Below, piece after piece: positions 15,891 through 24,000 of a DNA stretch of 64,000 bases. This DNA is from Catenulispora sp. EB89 (lineage in GTDB: Bacteria; Actinomycetota; Actinomycetes; Streptomycetales; Catenulisporaceae): NCBI RefSeq assembly GCF_041261445.1, contig NZ_JBGCCU010000002.1, forward strand, positions 372,001 through 436,000, given 5' to 3'. Made by a program: the position numbers and the translations under genes. The notes beneath the pieces were generated by a model. It saw only the letters and a program-made list of their open reading frames with translations. It made no database searches and was not told where the DNA came from. Each line of letters opens with the position of its first letter. The stretch's first letter is position 1.

Positions 15891-16631
15891 ATGAGCACCT
15901 TGAGCACCACGGTCCGGCGCGGCCTGGTCGTCACGGCGGCCGCGATGGCCGCCGGTCCCGTCGTCGGCGGCGTCGCCTCCGCGACGACCGGACCGACGAC
16001 CAGCGCCCCGCTGGACGCCGCGCCGATCTCGACCGCTGCCGCAGACGCCTCCCAGCTGGCCACCGCGCCGCTGCCGGTGACCCGCTCGGCCCTGCCGCTG
16101 GCCGGCGGGCTCGGCTCGATCATGCCGCTGAACGGCGGCCTGGCCGCCCCGGTCAGCGGCCTCACCGGCGGCCTTCCGCTGAGCAACCTGGCCGGCGGGC
16201 TGCCGGTGAGCGGCCTGGCCGGCCAGCTGCCGGTAGTCGGGCCGATGGCCCAGAACCTGCCGGTGGTCGGCCAGCTGACCGGCGACCCGGCGCCGACCTC
16301 GCCGAACGCCGCCGCGGTCGGCGAGCAGGCGGCCTCGGACCTGAAGGCGTCCTTCCCGCCCCCGCACATGCCGACCCCGCCGGCCCTGATGACGCCGGCA
16401 CACGCCGGCACCCGCAGCCGGACCGTCTCGCCGGTGGCGCCCGCGGTCACCGCGCCGGTCGGCGGCTACGCGATCCCCGCCGCGTCGGCCCAGCCGCCGG
16501 CGGCCGCGGCCCAGCCGCAGAGCTCGCTGCCGCTCATGGGCCAGCTGCCTACCGGCAACCTGCCGGTGGTCGGCGGGCTGACCTCGGGTCTGCCGGTGGG
16601 CAGCCTGACCGGGCTGCTCGGCCACTTCTAG
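15891..16631 (+). CDS. Secreted Ala/Pro/Gly-rich protein with LPVVG-like repeats
   Basis: A 246-residue exported protein of unknown function. A signal peptide covers about residues 1-31 (VRRGLVVTAAAMAAGPVVGGVASA). The mature part is low complexity, with a repeated theme G-L-P-[LV]-x-[GN]-L-[AT]-G or LPVVG (GGLPLSNLAGGLPVSGLAG, QLPVVGPM, NLPVVGQL, and again NLPVVGGLTSGLPVGSL at the end). There is no cysteine and no sortase signal. The ATG at 15891 follows an AGGAGA site. The repeats suggest a structural or surface-coat role, which is speculation. A 575-base non-coding stretch separates it from the Fxs genes. Confidence 0.7.
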   Translation: MSTLSTTVRRGLVVTAAAMAAGPVVGGVASATTGPTTSAPLDAAPISTAAADASQLATAPLPVTRSALPLAGGLGSIMPLNGGLAAPVSGLTGGLPLSNLAGGLPVSGLAGQLPVVGPMAQNLPVVGQLTGDPAPTSPNAAAVGEQAASDLKASFPPPHMPTPPALMTPAHAGTRSRTVSPVAPAVTAPVGGYAIPAASAQPPAAAAQPQSSLPLMGQLPTGNLPVVGGLTSGLPVGSLTGLLGHF

Positions 16632-16686
16632 GCCGGTTCCGGGCCGAAGCGGGCTCGCGGGCTCGAATCGGGCTCGCATCAGGCTC

Positions 16687-16950
16687 GAATCGGGGCCGGG
16701 TCCGCTTCACTTCCGGACCGATTGCGGCCCTGTCGCAGCCCGGTTCCGACCCGAATCCAGGCTGGATCCGGTCGGCTCCGGTCGGCTCCGGTCGGCTCCG
16801 ACTGACGGCGGCGATCGGCGCGGAATCGGGGCCGGGTTCGCTTCGCTTCCAGCCGATTCCGGACATGTTCCGGCCCCGTTCCGGCCCGAATCCAGGCCGG
16901 CTCCGGTCGGCTCCAGCCACCGGCGGCGGTCGGCGCGGCGGAAGCGGCGC
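16687..16950. repeat. Imperfect tandem duplication, unit about 136 bp
   Basis: The block starting GAATCGGGGCCGGGT at 16687 recurs at 16823 with matching landmarks in the same order (CGCTTC, CCGATT, GTTCC, CCGAATCCAGGC, CGGTCGGCTCC). The first copy also holds three perfect GTCGGCTCCG units at 16771-16800. Non-coding. Confidence 0.7.
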
Positions 16951-16972
16951 CGACTTCTGAAAGCCTTCCCTA

Positions 16973-17010
16973 AGACCCCTGGCATGCGCTTGAGCGTGCC
17001 AGGGGTCTTT
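16973..17010 (+). terminator. Hairpin terminator with short U-tract
   Basis: Arms AGACCCCTGGCATGC (16973-16987) and GCGTGCCAGGGGTCT (16994-17008) pair with one mismatch around a 6-base loop and are followed by TT. Probably ends the transcript of the secreted repeat-protein gene and insulates the Fxs cassette. Confidence 0.75.
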
Positions 17011-17055
17011 CGCGCGCCGGCGGTGCGGCCATACGGGGGATTTCCGTCTGTCCGC

Positions 17056-17086
17056 TTGATCAGCGCGCTCTGATGTCACATAACCT
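17056..17086 (+). promoter_or_regulatory. Candidate fxsA promoter
   Basis: TTGATC at 17056 and CATAAC at 17079 stand 17 bases apart, 120 bases before the fxsA start and just after the terminator. A weak housekeeping-type match; a guess from position and spacing. Confidence 0.3.
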
Positions 17087-17206
17087 GATGACAAGAGGAA
17101 TCCCTCCTAGGAGCGATTATCCGCAACTCTTCGCATGCGGGCGCCGCGAAGGCGCAATGAATCGCCATGCCTGACAACGTGTGAACCGCCCCACCGGGAG
17201 CCACGG

Positions 17207-17404
17207 ATGAAGCACCGCCACGGCAAGACGACAGGTGTCAGCTCGGGTCTGGTGGACCTGGCCGAGCAGTCCCTGGCCGATGTCTCGCGCTCGGTCTCGG
17301 CCGGCGAGGTGCGGTCCGAGGACGTCGACCGGCGCATCAGCCCGCCGCGCGACGGGGGGACCGCGACGGTGCCGGTGGCCGCGTCGTTCAACTCGGCCGT
17401 GTGA
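17207..17404 (+). CDS. fxsA: FxSxx-COOH RiPP precursor peptide FxsA
   Basis: A 65-residue precursor that ends exactly in the family signature: residues 61-65 are FNSAV, i.e. F-x-S-x-x at the carboxyl terminus. The leader is polar and acidic with a helical stretch (SSGLVDLAEQSLADVSRSV, residues 12-30), probably the recognition helix for FxsB. Enzymes of this family form a three-residue cyclophane linking the Phe ring to the beta-carbon of the residue two positions on, here F61 to S63 (predicted, not shown). ATG 17207 follows GGGAG at 7 bases; a longer in-frame upstream start lacks a site and adds a basic tail. The stop lies 15 bases before fxsB. Confidence 0.9.
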   Translation: MKHRHGKTTGVSSGLVDLAEQSLADVSRSVSAGEVRSEDVDRRISPPRDGGTATVPVAASFNSAV

Positions 17405-17419
17405 CGGAAGGGCGGTGCC

Positions 17420-19795
17420 ATGACGTCCGCGCCCGCGTTCCGGGAGTTCGTCCTGAAGGTGGCGAGCCGATGCGACCTGGCTTGTGACCACTGTTACGTG
17501 TACGAGGCCGCCGACACCTCGTGGCGTCACAAACCGCGGTTCATGTCCGAACAGACCGTGCGCCGCACCGCCGAGCGGATCGCTGAGCACGCAGCCGCGC
17601 ATCGGCTTCCCGCTGTCGCCTTGGTCCTGCACGGCGGAGAGCCGCTGCTCTTGGGGCCGGCACGCATGCGGGAGGCGCTGAGGACGCTGCGCGAGGTCAT
17701 CGAGAGCGCGGGCTGTGCGGTGGATCTGCGTGTCCACACCAATGGGGTTCGGCTCACCGGCGAATACTGCGAGCTGTTCCGTGAGCACCGCGTCCGCGTC
17801 GGAGTGTCGCTGGACGGCGACCGTGCGGCGAGCGACCGGCACCGGCGGTTCGTCAACGGAGCGTCCAGTCATATGGAGGCACTACGCGCGGTGTCACTAT
17901 TGCGCGACGACTACCCGGATATCTATGCCGGAGTCCTGTGCACCATCGACGTCCGCAACGATCCGGTGGCCGTCTATGAGGCGGTACGTGATGCCGCTCC
18001 GCCGCGCGCCGATTTCCTTCTCCCGCACGCCACGCATAGCGATCAGCCGCTGAGAGCGGATACCGGTCGGGCCGAATACGCGGACTGGATGCTCGCGGTG
18101 TTCGACCGCTGGGATGACGAAGGCCGTCCGTTCCCGATCCGTTCGTTCACCTCTGTCCTGGACGCATTCCGTGGCCTGCCGAGCGGAACCGAGTCACTGG
18201 GGCTGAGCCCGGTCGACCTTGTGGTCGTGGAGACGGACGGGGCGCTGGAACAGACGGACTCGTTGAAGGCGGCCTATGACGGTGCGCCTGATACCGGCTT
18301 CACTGTCGCCGAGCACTCTTTCGACGAGGCTTCCGCGCATCCGGGCTTCGAGGCACGGCGCCACGGCTTGGCGGATCTGTGCGAGACCTGCCGACAGTGT
18401 CCTGTGGTCGCCGTATGCGGAGGGGGACTGCGCACCCATCGCTATAGAGCTCCCTCGCAAACCGCTCCAGAGGCCGATCCCTTTGAGAACCCAAGTGTCT
18501 ACTGTCGCGATCTCAAGGAACTCATCTTGGGGATCAGGACCCGGACCCAGGCATCCGTCGTCGCGCGGGTCCCCGCGCAGCGGGCCCTCGGGCTGCCGGC
18601 GGATGTGCTGCATCAGCTGGCCCACGGATACGGCGACGCCAAAGCGATCGCCCACCTGAATCGCTTCCAGCGCTCACTGCGCATACTGCTGCTCGCCAAG
18701 GTATTCGCCGCGGCGGACGGCGCCAGCGGGGCCCGGCAGGAACTCGTGGACGCCGCGGTCGCCGCGCTGACGGCCCTCGACACTGACCACAAGGACGCGC
18801 TGCACGAAGTTCTCGGGCATCCCTACACGTCGGTCTGGGCTCTGCGCTGCCTCGACGACGCGCAATCCGGCCGGGCCGATCCCGAGGACTTCGCGCACCT
18901 GGCCGCGCTGGCCGCCGCGACCGCCGTCCGCGCCGGTGTCGACGCGGAGGTCGAGGTGCCGGTACGGCGGGGTGCCGTGTACCTCCCCACGCTCGGGCGC
19001 CTGGTCGTCGGCGCCGACGCGGGCCGGTCCGTCCGGCTGCGGATCTCCGGCGGCGAGTGCGACGTGTTCGCTCTGCAGGGGTGGCAGGGCGTCCGGCGTG
19101 TGGCCCTTCCGGTGTTCTCTGGAGGAGGTATCGCCTTAGAGGACACGGACCCGTTCCGCCGGTGCCATCACTGGGAGGTCGCGCAGCGGCTGCCCGACAG
19201 TGCGGCGGCGGCGTGGACGCGCACCGTCCCTGCGGCGTGGGAACTCCTCGCGCGGGACCACCACTCCTACGCGCCGGGCATCGCCGCCGGGCTGTCGACG
19301 ATCGTGCCGTTGGCGCCGTCGTTGTCGGGGCGGGCCGTCAGCTCCACCGCGCGCCGGGCCTATGGAGCGATCGGTGCGGGCCTGCCGGTACTGCGCACGG
19401 GTACCGCCGATCCGTCCGCCTCCGCATTGGCGCTCCTGATGATCCATGAGTTCCAACACGCAAAGCTCGGCGCGGTGCTGGACATGGCGGACTTGCACGA
19501 TCCGCACGACACCCGTCTGTTCGAGGCTCCGTGGCGGCAGGACCCGCGTCCGTTGGAAGGACTTCTGCAGGGGACGTACGCGCATGTCGGCGTCACCGAC
19601 TTCTGGCGGGTTCGCCGGTTCACCGCGCCGGACCCTGAGGAGCGCGCGCACGCGGAGGCGGAGTTCGCACTCTGGTTCGGGCACACTCTGCGCGCCACGC
19701 ATGTACTGGCCGGCTCCGGTTCCCTGACGCCTCTCGGCCTACGGTTCGTGGACGCGCTGCGAACCACGTTGGAAGCCTGGACGTCCAAGGTCTGA
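17420..19795 (+). CDS. fxsB: Radical SAM/SPASM maturase FxsB fused to HExxH domain
   Basis: A 791-residue two-domain enzyme. Residues 18-25 hold the radical-SAM cluster motif C-x3-C-x2-C (CDLACDHC). A TIM barrel follows, then a SPASM-like cysteine segment (LCETCRQCPVVAVC, about residues 317-330). The C-terminal half carries HEFQH (residues 676-680), the HExxH motif of the domain fused to Fxs maturases, reported for related enzymes to be an alpha-ketoglutarate-dependent peptide beta-hydroxylase. So one protein may both build the cyclophane on FxsA and hydroxylate the core. ATG 17420 has a GGAAGGG site. A TTA leucine codon occurs at 19136. Codon use is looser than in flanking genes, suggesting accessory origin. 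Confidence 0.9.
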   Translation: MTSAPAFREFVLKVASRCDLACDHCYVYEAADTSWRHKPRFMSEQTVRRTAERIAEHAAAHRLPAVALVLHGGEPLLLGPARMREALRTLREVIESAGCAVDLRVHTNGVRLTGEYCELFREHRVRVGVSLDGDRAASDRHRRFVNGASSHMEALRAVSLLRDDYPDIYAGVLCTIDVRNDPVAVYEAVRDAAPPRADFLLPHATHSDQPLRADTGRAEYADWMLAVFDRWDDEGRPFPIRSFTSVLDAFRGLPSGTESLGLSPVDLVVVETDGALEQTDSLKAAYDGAPDTGFTVAEHSFDEASAHPGFEARRHGLADLCETCRQCPVVAVCGGGLRTHRYRAPSQTAPEADPFENPSVYCRDLKELILGIRTRTQASVVARVPAQRALGLPADVLHQLAHGYGDAKAIAHLNRFQRSLRILLLAKVFAAADGASGARQELVDAAVAALTALDTDHKDALHEVLGHPYTSVWALRCLDDAQSGRADPEDFAHLAALAAATAVRAGVDAEVEVPVRRGAVYLPTLGRLVVGADAGRSVRLRISGGECDVFALQGWQGVRRVALPVFSGGGIALEDTDPFRRCHHWEVAQRLPDSAAAAWTRTVPAAWELLARDHHSYAPGIAAGLSTIVPLAPSLSGRAVSSTARRAYGAIGAGLPVLRTGTADPSASALALLMIHEFQHAKLGAVLDMADLHDPHDTRLFEAPWRQDPRPLEGLLQGTYAHVGVTDFWRVRRFTAPDPEERAHAEAEFALWFGHTLRATHVLAGSGSLTPLGLRFVDALRTTLEAWTSKV

Positions 19796-19905
19796 CCGCG
19801 ATACGCAACGTTGACGCCACCGATTACCCCGCGCAATCCTTCAAGAGACGCAGTGTGAGAACACAGTGAAGGTCACGGGGTGACCCGCCGGTTGCAGGGG
19901 GGCGG

Positions 19906-21072
19906 ATGGCTGTGCCGAGTCGGGCGCCGAAAGGCGCCGAACACGGGTCGGCCCCGGTCTTCTTCCTCAGCTATGCCAGGCATCACCGCGCCCCTGAGGA
20001 AAAGTCCGGAACCGCCGAGGACCCGGACCGCTGGACGCTGCGGTTCTTCGACGACCTGACGTTCGAGGTCGCGGAGCTCACCGCGCTCCCCCGGCACGCC
20101 CGGCCCGGGTTCATGGACCGGGAGCTGCGGGTCGGGCAGGAGTGGCCGCGGCGGATCTCCGAGGCGCTGGCGGCGTGCCGGGTGTTCGTGCCGCTCTATA
20201 CGCCGCGCTACTTCACGTCCCTTAGCTGCGCCAGCGAGTGGTACCTGTTCCAGGCCCGGCAGAGCGCGCACGAGCTGACCTCCGGTACCCGGCCCGAGGC
20301 GATCATCCCGGTGCTGTGGCTGCCGATGCCGGACACCGACCTCCCGCCGGCCGCGCAGGCACTCCAGTTCGACCACCACACGCTCGGCGAGGCCTACGCG
20401 CGCCTGGGCTTCCTTCAGCTGATCCGGCTGGCGCGCTTCAAGGACGAGTACCAGTTGGCGATCCACGCGCTGGCGCGGGAGGTCGTGCGGGTGGCGCTGA
20501 GCGGCTCGCCGCAGGCGGCGCAGCCGGTGGACTTCACGTGGCTGCGCGGGCGCTTCGAGAGCGCCGAGGGGCTCTTCGACGCGGCGCGGGAGTTGGTGCG
20601 GCGGGTCGGGGGCCGCACGGCGCTGTCGCTGCCGGGGCGGCGGCCGCTGGCGTTACCGGCCGGGCCGGCGATCGCGGACAAGCTCGCCGCCCCGCTTACG
20701 GAGGCACTCACGGACCCGCTCTCAGAGTCGTTGTCGGACCCGCTCTCGGGCTCGCCCGGTGAGCCCTCGCCGCTCCCTGTTCCCGTGCCCGATCGTCCCG
20801 AGAGCCCGCGCGGCTCGGCGGACGAGGCCGTGGCCGCGTACGTCCGCGCCGTGCAGGCGAAACTCACCGAGTGGTTCGCCAGCCGGCCCCACCAGATCGC
20901 GTCCTCGGACTTCGACGACTTCTACTTCCGAGAGGTGCATCCCGCCGCCAAGGCGGCACTGGTCCGCCACCTGATACCCCACGCACCGGACGGACCCTCC
21001 GCGCGGCCGCCACGTCTCCGCTCACTGCCCACCGCAGAGCGACCACAAGGAGAAGCGCCCGATGTCCTCTGA
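19906..21072 (+). CDS. fxsC: TIR-like protein FxsC
   Basis: A 388-residue protein of the Fxs system. Residues about 17-190 form a TIR-like domain: strand and loop FFLSYARHHR, then FFDDLTFEV, SEALAACRVFVPLYTPRYF and CASEWYLFQ. The rest is a Ser/Pro-rich linker with repeated SDPLSG units (about residues 262-285) and a C-terminal helical segment (DEAVAAYVRAVQAKLTEWFASR). TIR domains either scaffold signalling or cleave NAD+. The usual catalytic Glu could be in CASEW, which I infer from position only. The stop overlaps the fxsT start by 11 bases, so the two are translationally coupled. One TTA codon at 20653. Confidence 0.82.
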   Translation: MAVPSRAPKGAEHGSAPVFFLSYARHHRAPEEKSGTAEDPDRWTLRFFDDLTFEVAELTALPRHARPGFMDRELRVGQEWPRRISEALAACRVFVPLYTPRYFTSLSCASEWYLFQARQSAHELTSGTRPEAIIPVLWLPMPDTDLPPAAQALQFDHHTLGEAYARLGFLQLIRLARFKDEYQLAIHALAREVVRVALSGSPQAAQPVDFTWLRGRFESAEGLFDAARELVRRVGGRTALSLPGRRPLALPAGPAIADKLAAPLTEALTDPLSESLSDPLSGSPGEPSPLPVPVPDRPESPRGSADEAVAAYVRAVQAKLTEWFASRPHQIASSDFDDFYFREVHPAAKAALVRHLIPHAPDGPSARPPRLRSLPTAERPQGEAPDVL

Positions 21073-24000
21073 CCCGGACGGCACCGTCATCACCTTCTAC
21101 TCCTACAAGGGCGGCACCGGCCGCACCATGGCCCTGGCGAACGTGGCGTGGGTCCTGGCCGCGAACGGCCGGCGGGTGCTGGCCGTGGACTGGGACCTGG
21201 ACTCGCCGGGGCTGCACCGCTTCTACCATCCGTTCCTGCCGCCCTCGGCGTTACAGTCCGCCGGCGGGGTCATCGACCTGATCGTCGACTACGCGTGGCA
21301 GGTGCACCAGCACCGGGAGGACCGGCCGACGGACTGGCACCGGCAGGCCGCGGAGGTGGCCCGGCACACGGTGGGCATCGACTGGCCGTTCCCCGGCAAC
21401 GGGGCTCTGGACTTCCTTCCGGCGGGGCGCCAGAACCGCGACTACGCCTCGGCCATGGCGCCGCGCGGCTGGGACGACTTCTACGAGGAGATGGGCGGCG
21501 GCCTGTTCTTCCAGGCGATGCGCGAGGGGATGAAGGCGGCGTACGACTACATCCTCATCGACAGCCGCACGGGGCTGTCGGACATCGCCGACATCTGCAC
21601 GCTTCAGCTGCCCGACGTCCTCGTGGACTGCTTCGCACTCAGCGACCAGAACATCGACGGGGCGCTCGGTGTGGCGCGCCGGGTGCGGGAGCACTGTCTG
21701 GACCGGCCTATACGGATCCTGCCTGTACCGATGCGTGTGGATGAGGCGGAGAAGGCCAAGGCGGACGCCGGGCGCGCGGTGGTGGCGTCCCGGTTCGGCG
21801 GGTTCCCGGCCGGCATGGACGACGAGCGCCGGACGCAGTACTGGGCCTCTGTAGAAATCCCCTACCGGCCCTTCTATGCGTACGAAGAGACCCTTGCCGT
21901 GTTCGGCGACACTCCCGGCCTGCCGACCTCGCTACTGGCCGCCTTCGAGCGGCTGACCGCTGAGATCACTATGGGCCGGGTCACCGGCCTTCCCGCTATG
22001 GAGGAGAACCGAAGGCAGCGGATTCTGGAGGGGTTCACTCGGCGGCAGACCACGAAGGTCCGTCCGTTGATCCACTACGTGGCCGAGGACCGGATGTGGG
22101 CCGACTGGGTCCGGGAGATCTTGGCGCAGGTAGAGGTTCCTGCGGATCTTGTAGGAGTGGGAATCGCTATAGCAAACTCCGACACAGCGTCCTCGGCAGA
22201 AGAACCTGGAGAGCCTGAAGGGGACCGACAGATACTCGCTATAGCGTCGCATGCGTATCTGCGTTCTGCCGAGGTGCACGCCGACTTACGGCGCCTTGGC
22301 GCGAGCGCGCTGTCGGCCGAGGGACGGTCGCCACGACGGGTCACCGCGGTGCGCGTGGCGGACGTCCGGCTGCCGGCGCAGTACCAGGCGAACTCGCCGA
22401 TCGACTTGGCACGGCTCAGCGAACCGGAAGCTGTGGAGACGCTGCTGCGCGCCGTGGACCGGAACGCTTATGCGCAGTGGCGCGCACGCTCTCCCGACGC
22501 CCTGCCCTCCGCCCGCGCGCACGGCCCGCGCTTCCCCGGCGTCGATCCGCGCGTCTGGAACCTGCGCGGCCGCAACGCCACCTTCACCGGGCGCGACGAC
22601 GTCCTGGAGCACGTCCGCGACCGGCTGCTGCACGGCTCGGCGGCCGGTTCCGCGCCGCCGCAGGCGCTGCACGGGCTGGGAGGCGTCGGCAAGACCCAGG
22701 TCGCGCTGGAGTACGCGCACCGGTTCAAGGGCGACTACGACCTGGTGTGGTGGCTGTCGGCGGACCAGCCGGAGCTGATCCCCACCGAACTGGCCCGCCT
22801 GGCCCGGCCGCTGGGGCTCGGCCTGCGTGCGGACAGCGGCATCGCCGAGACCGCGGCGGCCGTCCTGGAGGCGTTGCGGCGCGGGGATCCGGTGCGCCGC
22901 TGGCTGCTGGTCTACGACAACGCCGACGAACCCGGGGCGGTACGGCCGTACCTGCCGGAGAGCCGGCACGGGCACGTGCTGATCACGTCGCGGAACCCGG
23001 CGTGGGCACAGGAGGCGGCGCCCCTGGAAGTCGAGGTGTTCACCCGCGCCGAGAGCGTGGAGCACCTGCGACGCCGGGTCCCGGGACTGGCCATGGAGGA
23101 CGCCGGCGCCCTGGCCGTCGCGCTGGGCGACCTGCCGCTGGCCGTGGAACAGGCGGCGGCATGGCTCACCGAGACCGGCACCCCGGTCGGCGAGTACCTG
23201 GCAGAGCTCCAGCGGCAGGCATCGGCGGTGCTGGCGCTGAACCAGCCCGGCGACTACCCGGTGCCGGTGGCCACGACGTGGACGATCTCGTTCGAGGCGC
23301 TGCGCGACCGCTCGCCAGCCGCCGTGCGGCTGTTGCAGCTGTGCTCTTTCCTGGCCCCGGAGCCGGTCTCGATGTCCTTGCTGCGCTCGGACGAGATGAT
23401 CCAGGCGCTGATCCCCTACGACGAGGCGCTGCGCGACCGGATGATGATCGGCCGCGTGGTCCGCGAGGTCGGGCGTTTCGCGCTGGCCCGCGTGGACGCC
23501 GCCTCCAACACGCTCCAGGTGCACCGCTTGGTGCAGTCGGTGATCCGCGCGCAGATGAGCGAGGAGGAGCAGGAACAGGCGTGCCATGAGGTGCACCGTG
23601 TGCTGGTCGGCGCACGGCCCCGCGCAGGGGACACGGACGATCCCGAGAACTGGCCGCGCTACGACCAGATCTGGGCGCACTTGGGCCCGAGCCGTGCGCG
23701 GCTGTGCGCGGAGGGCGAGACGCTGCAACTGCTCATCGACCGGGTGCGGTACCTCTGGAAGCGCGGGGAGTTGGGAGCGGCTTTAGCGTTCGCCGAAGAG
23801 GTGGCCGCGGTCTGGGTCTCGCGGGGCCGCCCGCCGGACAAGGATCCGGACCTGCTGTCGCTGCGGTTCCATACGGCGAACGTCCTGTGGTCGATGGGGC
23901 GCTTTGAGGAGGCACGTGAGATCAACGCAGAGGTGCTGCGCGCGCAGGCTGCCGCGTTGGGCAACGACCATCGGCACACCCTGATGACCGCCGGCGGCCT

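Larger units (their letters stand above)
16632..17206. other. Non-coding region before the Fxs cassette
   Basis: 575 bases without a believable gene. It holds GGCTCG-type repeats (16649-16696), an imperfect 136-bp tandem duplication (16687 to about 16950), a hairpin terminator (16973-17010) and the likely promoter region of fxsA. Confidence 0.6.

Noticed and set aside
16549-17094. 181-codon minus-strand frame in the repeat region
   Set aside because: Made of the 136-bp non-coding repeat; translation is repetitive Arg/Pro/Ser/Gly without a good ribosome site.
22286-23728. 480-codon minus-strand frame inside fxsT
   Set aside because: Antisense of NB-ARC coding sequence, no recognisable domain.
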